Part shown: positions 7,308 to 16,021 of the stretch, piece by piece
How the letters are laid out: each line of letters begins with the position of its first letter
Numbering within the stretch: position 1 is the first letter of the stretch
Origin: Brevibacillus daliensis
Lineage (GTDB): Bacteria; Bacillota; Bacilli; Brevibacillales; Brevibacillaceae
Reading direction: 5' to 3'
NCBI RefSeq assembly: GCF_021245735.1
Contig: NZ_JAJISB010000019.1
Location: 1-36,234, forward strand
DNA length: 36,234 nucleotides
Position numbers and translations under genes: made by a program
The notes under the pieces: generated by a model
Seen by the model: only the letters and a program-made list of their open reading frames with translations
Databases searched by the model: none
What the model was told of the DNA's origin: nothing

Positions 7308-8207
7308 ATGAAAATAGATAGGCATATGGGAATAATTTCTTACCTAATAGACCATAAAAAAACAACAGCTAAAGAATTATCTGAAAAATTCAATGTAAAC
7401 ATAAGAACAATTATGAGAGATATAGACGACCTTACTTTGTCTGGAATACCTCTGTATTGTGTAAAAGGTAAAAATGGTGGTATATATTTGAGCGATTCAG
7501 TTGAGTTAAATAAACCTCCGTTGTCGAAAACGGAGTTGATTTCAATTGAAACAAGTTTAAAAAGCAGGCTACAAGTACTAGATGATAACTCAACATTTAA
7601 TGCAATACTAAAGTTAAATAAAATTGGAGAAACCCCAGATTTTGAAATAGACTTGTCTCTTTCAAAAGGAAATACGGAGTTAAGAAAACTTGTTTTGGAT
7701 TTACTTTCAGCTATACGAAATAATGAATTGATTAGTTTTAACTATATAAATTCACAAGGTGAAGAATCAAAAAAGACTACTGAACCATATAGAGTTGTAT
7801 ATAAAGACAGAAGCTGGTACATGGACGCTTATTGTTATTCCACAGAACGATTCAATATCTATAAACTTGCAAGAATATCAAACCTTAGTATCATAGGCAC
7901 TTTCTCAAAAAGAGAATATCGACCACTCTCCTATAATGGCGGTGAATGGATGGAAAAAGATAAAGTTCCAGTTACTCTATTAGTAAATAAATTAGTTATT
8001 GATAAATTCTTAGAATTACTAGGAAGAGAAAACATTAAGAATGTAGATGATACATGGTATTCTGTAATCTATCCTCTAAATGATAATGTATTCGGATATA
8101 ATACTCTCCTTAGTTATGGTAAATTCGTCAAAGTTGTATCGCCCGCTTCATTTTTTAATAATTTTACGAAATATATGGATGAGGTAAGAAATTTATATAG
8201 TGAATAG
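7308..8207 (+). CDS. HTH/WYL-domain transcriptional regulator (YafY family)
   Basis: 299 residues. The N-terminal HTH_11 domain (MKIDRHMGIISYLIDHKKTTAKELSEKFNVNIRTIMRDIDDL, about 1-55) is followed by a linker with KGKNGGIYL and a WYL effector domain from about residue 135 (LVLDLLSAIRNNELISFNYIN, then EPYRVVYKDRSWYMDAYC, where RSWYMDAY replaces the classic WYL). A WCX-type C-terminal extension follows. Family members sense small ligands, or nucleic acids in some defence systems. A GAGGGAGAA ribosome site precedes the ATG. No phage-defence genes are adjacent, so a small-molecule-responsive role with the divergent GyrI-like gene is the simplest reading. Confidence 0.9.
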   Translation: MKIDRHMGIISYLIDHKKTTAKELSEKFNVNIRTIMRDIDDLTLSGIPLYCVKGKNGGIYLSDSVELNKPPLSKTELISIETSLKSRLQVLDDNSTFNAILKLNKIGETPDFEIDLSLSKGNTELRKLVLDLLSAIRNNELISFNYINSQGEESKKTTEPYRVVYKDRSWYMDAYCYSTERFNIYKLARISNLSIIGTFSKREYRPLSYNGGEWMEKDKVPVTLLVNKLVIDKFLELLGRENIKNVDDTWYSVIYPLNDNVFGYNTLLSYGKFVKVVSPASFFNNFTKYMDEVRNLYSE

Positions 8208-8396
8208 TATTTAGTTTTTATATTTCTTAAAATCAATTTTCTACCCTTATATTTGGGGCTAAGTTTTTTATTTTTTGGGCAATGTTAGCAATTTTTGGTA
8301 GGAATAACTCGGGTTAACAACAGGTTGCTTAGGGGAAATAGCTAACCTTTCGTTTGTAAATTACTTTGGAGGGGAATGAACAAGAGAAAATACATT

Positions 8397-8447
8397 AAAA
8401 AAACTAGAAGCAAAGCCTATTTATCAATGGCTTTGCTTCTAGTTTTT
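8397..8447. terminator. Strong terminator at the end of the helicase gene
   Basis: AAAAACTAGAAGCAAAGCC and its exact complement flank an 11-nt loop; A and T runs on both sides make it bidirectional, serving the leftward helicase gene and possibly the rightward WYL gene. Confidence 0.88.
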
Positions 8448-8451
8448 TATT

Positions 8452-10851
8452 CTATTCCTTTTTACCTCGTCCCATTTCGGAAACAAATCGGGACATTCTA
8501 GTTTTCCTACCGAAGCGTTCGGTTGGTACTCCTAAGAAGAGGTCGTGACGGGCTCTGGTTACGGCTACATACATGAGGCGGCGTTCCTCCTCAATGGCAT
8601 CCTTGTTGCCTTGGCGTGCCTGATCCATGGCGAATTCGTGGGGAATTGCACCTTCTACAGCATCTACTACAAAGACGGTATCGAACTCAAGTCCTTTGGC
8701 GCGATGTATGCTTAGAAGTTGGACTGCATCATGTTGATTTTGCGGTTTTTTACGCCATTCGGCTTCTTTTTCCAGCATGTCATCTACATAGCGTAAAAAC
8801 TGAGAGAGAGAAGGATGACGTTTGGCGGCAACAAGCAATTGGCGTAATTCATCGGTAGAGCGCTCTTGTTCTTTTTCAGGACGATCCTTGTCCCGTTTTT
8901 TTACATAATCTCGTAGCTTTACGTCCTCATAAATGGTCTCCAGTGCATGCGCAGGAGTTGCATTATGCAGCGTACGTAAGGTTTCCGTTACCTTGCGAAG
9001 ATGTGACCGCTGAAAAGGCTTAACCTGCGTCAGATGAGGCAGAACATCCAGCTGTGGACAATTGTTTAAAATGGATTGGCTACGAATATCATTCCAAATC
9101 GTTGACGATAAGTATAATGTTGGCATGATTTCTCGCAATGCAGTTTCGTTTTCCGGTTGAACAGCGAGACGAAGATAGCCTAACGCCCAGCGAACGGTTT
9201 GTTTGCTGTAAAAAGGCTCATCCTCTCTCGTAAACGAAAAGGGAATCTCAGCTTCCGTGAGGCGTTCCACAAGTGGGCGTGTCGATTCATATGTCCGAAA
9301 GAGAATCGCGAATTGACCAGGAGATGCGCCATGGTCCAATCTCATTTCAATCTCATCAATAATGCGAGAAGCTTGTTCTTCTTCGTCAACAGGTTGGAAC
9401 AAATAGCACTCTCCCTCTTCTTGATGGAAAGACTTCAGCTCTTTTTTCCAACGAGTCTGGTTGTTACCTATTAAAGAATACCCCAATCCTACAATGGAAG
9501 AACGAGAACGATAGTTTACTTCGAGAGAAATGGTTTTTGCACCGGGATAGTCCTGTGTAAAACCTAGAATATACCTGGGATCACTGCCGCGGAAGCCATA
9601 GATTGATTGGTCATCGTCACCGATGACACATAGGTTGTTATGTGGTGCCGCGAGTAATTTTATCGTTTCATATTGGACCTTATTACTGTCCTGAAACTCA
9701 TCAATCATGATGTAATGTAAGCGATCCTGATAAAAGGAAAGGATTTTCGGATCGTTTTTTAACATTTCATAACAACCGATCAGCATGTCGTCAAAGTCAA
9801 ACCAGCTATATCTTTTTTTCTGCTCCTCATATAGAGGGTATAATTCCTGCGCCTGTTTTTCTTCCGTACTCTCAGCAGGTAGTAGCTGTGCTTCACCAGG
9901 AACAATGTACTCATTTTTCCAGCGACTAATAATACTCATCACTGCTTCGAATTCAGATTCCTTGGCGATCGGTGTATCCATGTGAGTAAGAGCGCCTGTC
10001 TCACGTAAAAATTTTCGTTTTTGCCAATCCTGCCTTAATAGATGGGATTGGTCCCAGCGATCAGGCTGATGATGCAGGAGCATACGATAAAACAAACTGT
10101 GAAAAGTACCGGCAATAAGCGAATTAGCTTGTCCAGCTGGAAGTGTCTGCTGTAGCCGGCGCTTAATCTCACCGGCGGCTTTGGTTGTAAAAGTAACTAC
10201 CATGATAGAGCGAGGATCTACCTTTTTTTCCTGAATCAAATAAGCGGTACGAGCAGTCATCACCCGGGTTTTTCCACTACCAGCTCCAGCCAGAATAAGG
10301 GTAGGCCCTTCCGTTGTATGAACGGCTTTTTCCTGAGCAGGATGCAGTGGAGTCTGATGCTGTTCATCAATGGTTTCAATTCGCTTCTTAGGCTTCATCA
10401 TAATTCGATAGCTTTTATGAGCAGGTTGGGTAGGCTGGGATGAAAGAGTAGCCTGATTTGTGCCGATGCTCCGATTCGTTGGTAACGTGAATCCGCCAAT
10501 TTTGGTTTCTGTTTCTTTCTCTTGACCACTTTTGGCTGATGTGACTTGACCTAAAGATGCCTCGTTGCCATCCGGTGTTAATGCAGTTACAGCTATTTCA
10601 GTATTCTTAGAGGCTTGCTCCATGAAGCTTTTCCACTGATCAGCCTGGCAATCAGCATTATTTCTGACATGTTGAAAATATGGTTTCTCGCTTATTCCAG
10701 CTATCAGGTTTACTTGTTGGTTGCATATAGGACAAAAAAGCTCCCCTTGTTTGGCATACATGCGCCAGGTGGGAATTTTTGCATACGTGTCATCATGGAG
10801 AAGGAGCAGTTCATCCTGTTTTTTTGCAATCCTCATTCTTGGGGTTCTCAA
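8452..10851 (-). CDS. UvrD/PcrA-type DNA helicase with N-terminal zinc-site domain
   Basis: 799 residues. Superfamily 1 helicase motifs are all present: LHPAQEKAV (Q motif, ~169), Walker A GAGSGKT (189-195), VTFTTKAAGEI (Ia), IDEFQDSN with DEFQD at 384-388 (II), GDDDQSIYGFRG (III, 411-422), LEVNYRSR (IV), LLSIHRAKGLEFDTVFV (V) and VAVTRAR (VI, ~762-768). Ahead of the helicase, residues 1-70 hold Cys40-x2-Cys43, His61 and Cys68 (CPIC...YFQHVRNNADC), like the zinc-ribbon region of CoiA-type proteins, then a ~95-residue low-complexity linker. It unwinds 3'-5' and probably acts in repair or recombination. A TTG start is used because GGAGTG lies 9 nt upstream; ATG at 10836 is the alternative. Confidence 0.92.
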   Translation of the reverse strand: MRTPRMRIAKKQDELLLLHDDTYAKIPTWRMYAKQGELFCPICNQQVNLIAGISEKPYFQHVRNNADCQADQWKSFMEQASKNTEIAVTALTPDGNEASLGQVTSAKSGQEKETETKIGGFTLPTNRSIGTNQATLSSQPTQPAHKSYRIMMKPKKRIETIDEQHQTPLHPAQEKAVHTTEGPTLILAGAGSGKTRVMTARTAYLIQEKKVDPRSIMVVTFTTKAAGEIKRRLQQTLPAGQANSLIAGTFHSLFYRMLLHHQPDRWDQSHLLRQDWQKRKFLRETGALTHMDTPIAKESEFEAVMSIISRWKNEYIVPGEAQLLPAESTEEKQAQELYPLYEEQKKRYSWFDFDDMLIGCYEMLKNDPKILSFYQDRLHYIMIDEFQDSNKVQYETIKLLAAPHNNLCVIGDDDQSIYGFRGSDPRYILGFTQDYPGAKTISLEVNYRSRSSIVGLGYSLIGNNQTRWKKELKSFHQEEGECYLFQPVDEEEQASRIIDEIEMRLDHGASPGQFAILFRTYESTRPLVERLTEAEIPFSFTREDEPFYSKQTVRWALGYLRLAVQPENETALREIMPTLYLSSTIWNDIRSQSILNNCPQLDVLPHLTQVKPFQRSHLRKVTETLRTLHNATPAHALETIYEDVKLRDYVKKRDKDRPEKEQERSTDELRQLLVAAKRHPSLSQFLRYVDDMLEKEAEWRKKPQNQHDAVQLLSIHRAKGLEFDTVFVVDAVEGAIPHEFAMDQARQGNKDAIEEERRLMYVAVTRARHDLFLGVPTERFGRKTRMSRFVSEMGRGKKE

Positions 10852-10961
10852 TGTTATTCACTCCAACCATTTTTGCTGCTTCTCTGGCATTATTTCTTAC
10901 CATGTCATAAATAAAAATATTAGAGGAAAGCAACTTTGAAGGTAATCGATCCTTTGCCACT

Positions 10962-10997
10962 AAAAAAATGCCCCTCCTTGTTACGAAAGAGGGGCAT
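10962..10997 (-). terminator. Intrinsic terminator (leftward) after CNNM gene
   Basis: On the minus strand ATGCCCCTC and GAGGGGCAT form a 9-bp stem followed by a run of seven T. It lies 10 bp beyond the 3' end of the gene ending at 11007. Confidence 0.88.
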
Positions 10998-11006
10998 CTG
11001 TAGGCG

Positions 11007-12389
11007 CTACGCTTCTAGAAGTATGCCGCTTTGAGGATTCTCAGGCGTGTCCTGGGAATCTGTATCAAGTTGTTCTATTGCGATCCGGTTAATCCGGTAA
11101 TTTTCATATTCAGTAATAGTGAATTTGTGTTGATCAAATGTTACTACTTTACCAAGCTCAACTTCTTCTTCCAATCGACCGAACACCCAACCAGCAATGG
11201 TATCAGCATCATCAGATTCGAGATGAACCGGGAGAAAATCGTTCAGATCAGAAAGTAGCATTTTTCCTGAAACGGAAAACATGTTAGCCGCTTTCTTTTC
11301 AATTTCAGGTCGTTCATACTCATCGAACTCATCCTGAATATCACCAACGATTTCTTCCAAGATATCTTCCATCGTGATAAACCCGGCGGTACCACCATAT
11401 TCGTCAATAACGATTGCGATCTGTATCCGACGTTTTTGCATTTGACGAAGAACATGACTGATTTCCATTGATTCTGGAATGGTCAGAATGGGACGGACGA
11501 AATTGCGAATATCAGCCGAACCTCCATTTAATGCTGCCAGATAGATATCGGACGAATGTACGAAACCGATGATTTTGTCCTTGTCTTCATGAGCGAATGG
11601 TAATCTGGAATGACGATGCTCGCGAATAATCTCCAGATTCTCTTCAAATGTGTTGTCATCATACAGTACGATCATGTCAACACGAGGAATCATGATTTCA
11701 CGGGCAAGCCGCTCAGAAAAAATAAACACATTATCAACCAAATCCCGCTCGTCTTTGTCAATATGGCCGCTTTTCTCACTTTCATTCACGAGAATGCGAA
11801 TCTCTTCCTCCGTATGAGCTGTCTCATTTTCCGTAACAGGTTCTATACCTAGGCGGCGCAATAATGCATTGGCTGTGCCATTTAGGATATAAATGACAGG
11901 ATAGGTTAATTTGTAAAAGAGCAACAGTGGCGCTGAAACCCAGAGTGCTGTGGATTCTGCGCGCCGGATAGCCAATGATTTCGGTGCCAATTCACCAATA
12001 ACGATGTGCAGAAACGTAATAATACCGAAAGCCACCGTGATTGAGATGGTAGACAAGTACGCTTCTGACGAAATAAAGGTACCCAGCAAAGGTTTCACAA
12101 TCAATTTTGATACAACTGGTTCACCGACCCAACCTAGGCCAAGTGAAGACAACGTGATACCAAGCTGACAAGCTGACAGAAAGGCATCCAGTTGATGAGA
12201 AATTTTTTGCGCATAAACGGCGCTCTTACTGCCTTCGTTCACTAATTGAGTCAAGCGCGACTGGCGCACTTTCACCAAGGAGAACTCGGCTGCTACGAAA
12301 AATCCGTTCAGAAGAACCAAAAAAATGGCAAGCAATATCAAACCTGTTCCAGTAAGAAGGTTCGACGGACCTATCGGTATATCGCCCAA
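11007..12389 (-). CDS. CNNM/HlyC-CorC family membrane protein (DUF21 + CBS pair)
   Basis: About 460 residues. Order: DUF21/CNNM membrane domain with four helices ([19 protein letters not shown] at the start, [10 protein letters not shown] near its end, about 1-200), a CBS pair (about 215-340, [12 protein letters not shown] and [31 protein letters not shown]), and a C-terminal CorC_HlyC transporter-associated domain ([16 protein letters not shown]...). Bacterial CNNM relatives export or sense Mg2+ and affect divalent metal and salt tolerance; the old name hemolysin C is misleading. GTG at 12401 is the longest start, but GGTGGAG spaced 6 nt from TTG at 12389 is a better translation site. No Mg riboswitch was seen. 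Confidence 0.9.
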   Translation of the reverse strand: MGDIPIGPSNLLTGTGLILLAIFLVLLNGFFVAAEFSLVKVRQSRLTQLVNEGSKSAVYAQKISHQLDAFLSACQLGITLSSLGLGWVGEPVVSKLIVKPLLGTFISSEAYLSTISITVAFGIITFLHIVIGELAPKSLAIRRAESTALWVSAPLLLFYKLTYPVIYILNGTANALLRRLGIEPVTENETAHTEEEIRILVNESEKSGHIDKDERDLVDNVFIFSERLAREIMIPRVDMIVLYDDNTFEENLEIIREHRHSRLPFAHEDKDKIIGFVHSSDIYLAALNGGSADIRNFVRPILTIPESMEISHVLRQMQKRRIQIAIVIDEYGGTAGFITMEDILEEIVGDIQDEFDEYERPEIEKKAANMFSVSGKMLLSDLNDFLPVHLESDDADTIAGWVFGRLEEEVELGKVVTFDQHKFTITEYENYRINRIAIEQLDTDSQDTPENPQSGILLEA

Positions 12390-12401
12390 GACTGTCTCCA
12401 C

Positions 12402-12762
12402 CCCTTAGCTTCTGTAAAGGGGGAGAATTCACCTCCATCTTTCTTAAAAGTTTCTATATATAATATACTGGTAATTGTAAAGGTTAGGACAAGACGGTGT
12501 AGATTGGTATGTTTGGACTTAAACCTCAATAGGAAAAATTCTATATAACGATTAGTATAACAGTTGTAGAAAAGGATAGTCAAAACCAGTTATGCCTAAT
12601 TCAGTGAGATGTAGAAAATGTTCATGGAACGTAAGGACTGGAAAAGTCGATAATGAACAGGATTTTGCCCTGTTATTGAGGAAAAACAAATAGAAGGAAC
12701 ATCACGTGTAAACGGACACTTTGTCATGGAAATACTGATATACGTAATAAAAAAAGAAGGAT
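12402..12762. other. Intergenic region between divergent genes
   Basis: About 360 bp with no ORF I believe. It must hold the promoters of the leftward CNNM gene and the rightward MBL gene; TATATATAATATA near 12455-12468 is a plausible leftward -10 region. No riboswitch, repeat or tRNA was recognised. Confidence 0.4.
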
Positions 12763-13683
12763 GTGCATGATTTAATGACAAAAACATATGCGCCTACGAT
12801 GATAACAGAAACAATAGGTTTTTTCCCGGGGAGCGTAAATATCGGAATCGTTGTAACGGCAGATGGTGCGGTATTGATTGATTCTGGATTAGATACCCAA
12901 ACCGCTAAGAAAACAAAGAAAGGACTGGACGAGATCTCCCAGCCCTTGCATGCCATTATCCAGACACACTCTCATGCAGATCATTTTGGCGGGAATCATT
13001 ATTTGCTGGCTCAGTACCCAAATACTCGTGTATATGCTCCTGTTCTGGAAGCGGCTATTATAGAGAATCCAATTCTAGAGCCCATCTATTTAGGCATGGG
13101 GGCAGAACCACTTGCAGAATTACGCAATAAATTTTTGTTGGCGGAACCATCACGTGTAGATCAGTTACTTCCAGAAAAGGGTCCTCTGAAAATCAGTGAT
13201 CGGACTTTCGAGATTATTCCACTGCCCGGACATAGCTGGAATCAATGTGGGGTGGTTGTGGATGGGATATGTTTTGCAGCAGATAGTTATTATTCACCCG
13301 AGGTTTTACAAAAGCATCGCCTGCCTTTTCTTGTGGATGCCGAGGAAACAGTGAAAAGTGTAAGGTTGTTACAACAAACTGCTTACCTGGGATACATACC
13401 TGGACATGGAGATTTTGAAACGGATTGTAAGGAGACGCTTCAATATAATCTGGAGTACCACCAAACAATTCTGGAGCAAATTCATGAGTTATATACGATA
13501 CATCCTTCCAGTTTAGAGGAGGGACTTCAGATCATTTGTGAAAAAAGAGAAATCAACATCACGAATATGACGAGTTACGTATTGTTTCGAACAGCATTTA
13601 TGGGATACGTGGTCGGACTGAACAAGCAAGGAAGGCTTGAGTATGAATTCAAAGAAAATCGACTGATGATACGAGGAAAATAA
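12763..13683 (+). CDS. MBL-fold metallo-hydrolase
   Basis: 306 residues with a metallo-beta-lactamase fold. Metal ligands are visible in THSHADHFGG (HxHxDH, about residue 69-74), then LPGHSWNQCGVV (third His), FAADSYYSPE (bridging Asp) and PGHGDFET (last His). The N-terminal GSVNIGIVVTADGAVLIDSGLD is typical. Such enzymes hydrolyse thioesters, lactones, phosphodiesters or beta-lactams; the substrate cannot be read from the sequence. There is no signal peptide. The first ATG is preferred because AAGGA lies 5 nt upstream; a second ATG four codons later is possible. It is a single-gene unit with its own terminator. Confidence 0.88.
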   Translation: MHDLMTKTYAPTMITETIGFFPGSVNIGIVVTADGAVLIDSGLDTQTAKKTKKGLDEISQPLHAIIQTHSHADHFGGNHYLLAQYPNTRVYAPVLEAAIIENPILEPIYLGMGAEPLAELRNKFLLAEPSRVDQLLPEKGPLKISDRTFEIIPLPGHSWNQCGVVVDGICFAADSYYSPEVLQKHRLPFLVDAEETVKSVRLLQQTAYLGYIPGHGDFETDCKETLQYNLEYHQTILEQIHELYTIHPSSLEEGLQIICEKREINITNMTSYVLFRTAFMGYVVGLNKQGRLEYEFKENRLMIRGK

Positions 13684-13722
13684 TCAGGAAAATGTAAGAA
13701 GATACAAAAAGGATACATAATG

Positions 13723-13779
13723 AAAGGGAGTCTTCAAAGTGCGGAAATGACTGCAACTAGTGAAGTTACTCCCTTTTTT
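13723..13779 (+). terminator. Intrinsic terminator after MBL gene
   Basis: AAAGGGAGT + TTCA pairs with TGAA + ACTCCCTTT around a large loop, followed by TTTTT. It may also serve the converging leftward gene ending at 13811. Confidence 0.7.
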
Positions 13780-13810
13780 GTGATAAGATAGGGAGTGGAG
13801 TATTGAAAGA

Positions 13811-14176
13811 TTATTGTGCAAAAGAAGAGGACGATCTACTCAGATAATCGGCTATTTCAGCTAGCTTGTGTTCTGCTGCAGCCTTGATTGCCCGGGGAAT
13901 AACGAGTCCATCTCGGGAATTACGCATTGCTTTTTTACATTTGAGATAAGGGGAGCCAATTTTGACGGACGGTTCACTTTGTTCACCTTGAAACGGTGCA
14001 AAATGAGTTGGGATTCGCAAATAATAGGTCATCGAGGTAGATGAATCATAGATGGTGGCATCATATACAGGGGAGTTATTATTGCCGATCCGGCGAAAAC
14101 CTTGTTGTACCAGAGTCTGATCCACATTACTTAGCGGTTGAACCATTCCAATTAATGCTTTGCTTTCCAGTTGCAC
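13811..14176 (-). CDS. YugN-like family protein, 121 aa
   Basis: 121 residues with no signal peptide or membrane helix. The segment YDATIYDSSTSMTYYLRIPTHFAP and the following VKIGSPYLKCKKAMRN recall the YugN-like family of Bacillales, whose function is unknown. The C-terminus (AIKAAAEHKLAEIADYLSRS) is helical. The GTG start is supported by AAGGAGG 8 nt upstream. It is divergent from the PHP-domain gene; the 85-bp gap must hold both promoters. The family match is by eye and moderate; the protein itself is very likely real. Confidence 0.65.
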   Translation of the reverse strand: MQLESKALIGMVQPLSNVDQTLVQQGFRRIGNNNSPVYDATIYDSSTSMTYYLRIPTHFAPFQGEQSEPSVKIGSPYLKCKKAMRNSRDGLVIPRAIKAAAEHKLAEIADYLSRSSSSFAQ

Positions 14177-14261
14177 AAAGACTCCCTCCTTGTGGTTCGT
14201 TTCCTTTCAGATATATGAGGAGAAACATTTTTTCAGAATGATTTTTATTGGGGTGATAAAG

Positions 14262-15119
14262 ATGAATATTCAATGTGATTTTCATACTCATACACAGGCG
14301 TCTGATGGAACCACATCTCCGTCAGAAAATGTACAACTAGCCAAAAAAGCAGGGTTACAAGCCGTAGCTATTACCGATCACGATACGATTGCAGGAGTAG
14401 AAGAAGCACTTGCCGCTGGGGAGGAACTAGGAATTGATGTCATTCCCGGTATTGAAATAAGTACGGCTCACAATGGGCGTGATATTCACGTATTAGGCTA
14501 TTATGTTCCCTATAATGATCCTGCGTTTCAAGCAAGACTTACGGAACTGAGAGATGTACGTCATTTGCGCAATGTAAAGCTGATTACTCGTTTGCAAGAA
14601 ATTGGTATCGATATTACGGTTGAAGATGTATACCGTCGGAAAACCAGCTCTGGCAAAAATATTGGACGCCCACATATTGCAGAAGAATTGATACTGAAGG
14701 GGCATGCGGAGTCCATTAATGATGCATTTGCCAAATATCTTGGCGAGGGTGGGGCTGCGTATGTGAATGTGGAGCGAATCGCCCCAGAGGAAGCTATTAC
14801 TCTTATTAAAAAATCCGGTGGAGTAGCTGTTCTTGCGCATCCAGGTCTGTATCATAATGATGAACTTGTAGAGGAATTGATTGTTTTTGGATTAGATGGT
14901 ATTGAAGTACACCATCCTGATAACAGCGAGGAGAATAAAGCGTATTATCAACAATTAGCTGATGATTACGGGCTCATCGTTACAGGTGGTTCCGATTATC
15001 ATGGTATCAGAGGCGATGAAGAGTTCCATGCTCCACTTGGCAGCTATGGTGCTTCCCTGCAATCCTTGGAGAAAATTCGTAAACTGGCTGAGATTAGAAG
15101 AGGAACCCTACAATCATAA
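14262..15119 (+). CDS. PHP-domain phosphoesterase (TrpH/RNase AM-like)
   Basis: 285 residues. PHP metal-binding motifs occur in order: DFHTHTQASDG (6-16), TDHDTIAG, IPGIEIST, DIHVLGYYV, then VLAHPGLYH in the second half, HHPDN and GGSDYHG near the C-terminus. This is the layout of the YciV/TrpH family, which includes 3',5'-nucleoside bisphosphate phosphatases and the 5'-3' exoribonuclease RNase AM. The start is the ATG behind GGGGTGATAAAG; the frame is open 34 codons upstream, but that part is unlike the family. A terminator follows. It acts in the cytoplasm on small nucleotides or RNA ends; the exact substrate is not determined. Confidence 0.88.
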   Translation: MNIQCDFHTHTQASDGTTSPSENVQLAKKAGLQAVAITDHDTIAGVEEALAAGEELGIDVIPGIEISTAHNGRDIHVLGYYVPYNDPAFQARLTELRDVRHLRNVKLITRLQEIGIDITVEDVYRRKTSSGKNIGRPHIAEELILKGHAESINDAFAKYLGEGGAAYVNVERIAPEEAITLIKKSGGVAVLAHPGLYHNDELVEELIVFGLDGIEVHHPDNSEENKAYYQQLADDYGLIVTGGSDYHGIRGDEEFHAPLGSYGASLQSLEKIRKLAEIRRGTLQS

Positions 15120-15139
15120 AGTAAGAAGGAAAATAAAAG

Positions 15140-15187
15140 ACAGGTAATGCATGTAAGATAGGGCATGAAGTGCACACCTGTTTTTTT
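15140..15187 (+). terminator. Intrinsic terminator after PHP gene
   Basis: ACAGGT...TGCA pairs with TGCA...ACCTGT across a ~20-nt loop, followed by seven T. Confidence 0.7.
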
Positions 15188-15298
15188 GTTCGGAGTGTAG
15201 GATAAGCTAAGAGAAAATAGAAAAAAGTATGAAAAGAGCATATTTTTCTACAAGTGATATCGATGTGGATAGGAATTTGTAAAGAATAGGAGGATGTA

Positions 15299-15715
15299 AT
15301 GGTCATGATCATAACAATTATAGCTGCTTGCACCTTGTTTGCTCTTAGTTTGCTTCATGTTTTTTGGGCATTTGGTGGAAGGTGGGGAATGAATTTTGTT
15401 ATCCCTGAACAAGAAGGTGAACGGGCATTTTCACCTAGTGTTGGAATGACCTTGCTTGTTGCTTTATTGCTAAGCATGGCAGGAGTTATTCTCCTTCTTC
15501 AGGGCAATCACATATCCTTACCTACAAAATATTTGATTGTCCAAGTAGGTGCTTGGATTTGTGCTATTGTTTTTTGTTTGAGAGTCATTGGCGATTTTCA
15601 TTATTTTGGGATTTTCAAGAAAGAAAGAAGAACGAAATTCTCTATGATGGATACATTTCTTTATATTCCACTTTGCGCTTTTTTATCATTTTCTTTTATT
15701 GTCACCATAATGTAA
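15299..15715 (+). CDS. DUF3995 family membrane protein
   Basis: 138 residues with four hydrophobic segments (about 5-25, 48-68, 77-95, 118-136). LLHVFWAFGGRWGMNFVIPE between the first two helices, and RVIGDFHYFGIFKK after the third, match the DUF3995 family of small integral membrane proteins of unknown function. AGGAGG with 5-nt spacing fixes the first ATG. The next gene, a truncated flavoprotein, starts 11 bp after the stop with its own AAGGAGG, so the two were an operon before the second was lost. No role can be given. Confidence 0.8.
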   Translation: MVMIITIIAACTLFALSLLHVFWAFGGRWGMNFVIPEQEGERAFSPSVGMTLLVALLLSMAGVILLLQGNHISLPTKYLIVQVGAWICAIVFCLRVIGDFHYFGIFKKERRTKFSMMDTFLYIPLCAFLSFSFIVTIM

Positions 15716-15726
15716 GGAGGGCAAAA

Positions 15727-15873
15727 ATGAATCAAAAGGCTATGATTATCGGCGGTGGTATTACAGGTCTTTGTACAGCTATTGCCCTTCAAAGAATAGG
15801 GTTAAAACCTATTACAATAAACAAAAAAAAGCTTTCATCGTCCATAACTTTGGACATAGACTTGAAAGCTTAG
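15727..15873 (+). pseudogene. Truncated FAD-dependent monooxygenase (N-terminus only)
   Basis: 48 codons with a good AAGGAGG start, reading MNQKAMIIGGGITGLCTAIA and then LQRIGLKPITIN. GGGITGLCTAIALQRIG is the Rossmann beta-alpha fingerprint (GxGxxG type) of p-hydroxybenzoate-hydroxylase-like flavoprotein monooxygenases, which normally run ~370-400 residues. Here the frame stops right after, inside a hairpin that belongs to the opposite strand. The rest of the enzyme is missing from the window. It is most likely the stump of a deletion, which also joined this end to the leftward yjcG-yjcF unit. Confidence 0.75.
15829..15873 (-). terminator. Intrinsic terminator (leftward)
   Basis: On the minus strand AAGCTTTCAA...TCCA pairs with TGGA...TGAAAGCTT and runs into eight T. 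It lies about 150 bp beyond yjcF and inside the flavoprotein remnant. Confidence 0.75.
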
Positions 15874-16021
15874 AAGATTAGGTTTCTATTTCAGACGTAT
15901 CTTACTTAATCCAGCCCACGATTCAGATCCTACACGTTAAAGATGTAGTTTTTTATGATCTTGAAACCGTCTAGTTTAGTATCTCTTTTTTATAAACCGC
16001 TCATCTTTTTTAAAAGCAACA

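Noticed and set aside
7308-8207. WYL regulator as the marker of a phage-defence island
   Set aside because: No defence effector genes are adjacent; its divergent partner is a small-ligand-binding domain protein.
12226-12583. Short frames in the region upstream of the CNNM gene
   Set aside because: They are low-complexity or overlap the CNNM 5' end; none has convincing protein character.
15553-15726. Upstream extension of the flavoprotein remnant
   Set aside because: It overlaps the DUF3995 gene in another frame; the AAGGAGG before 15727 marks the real start.
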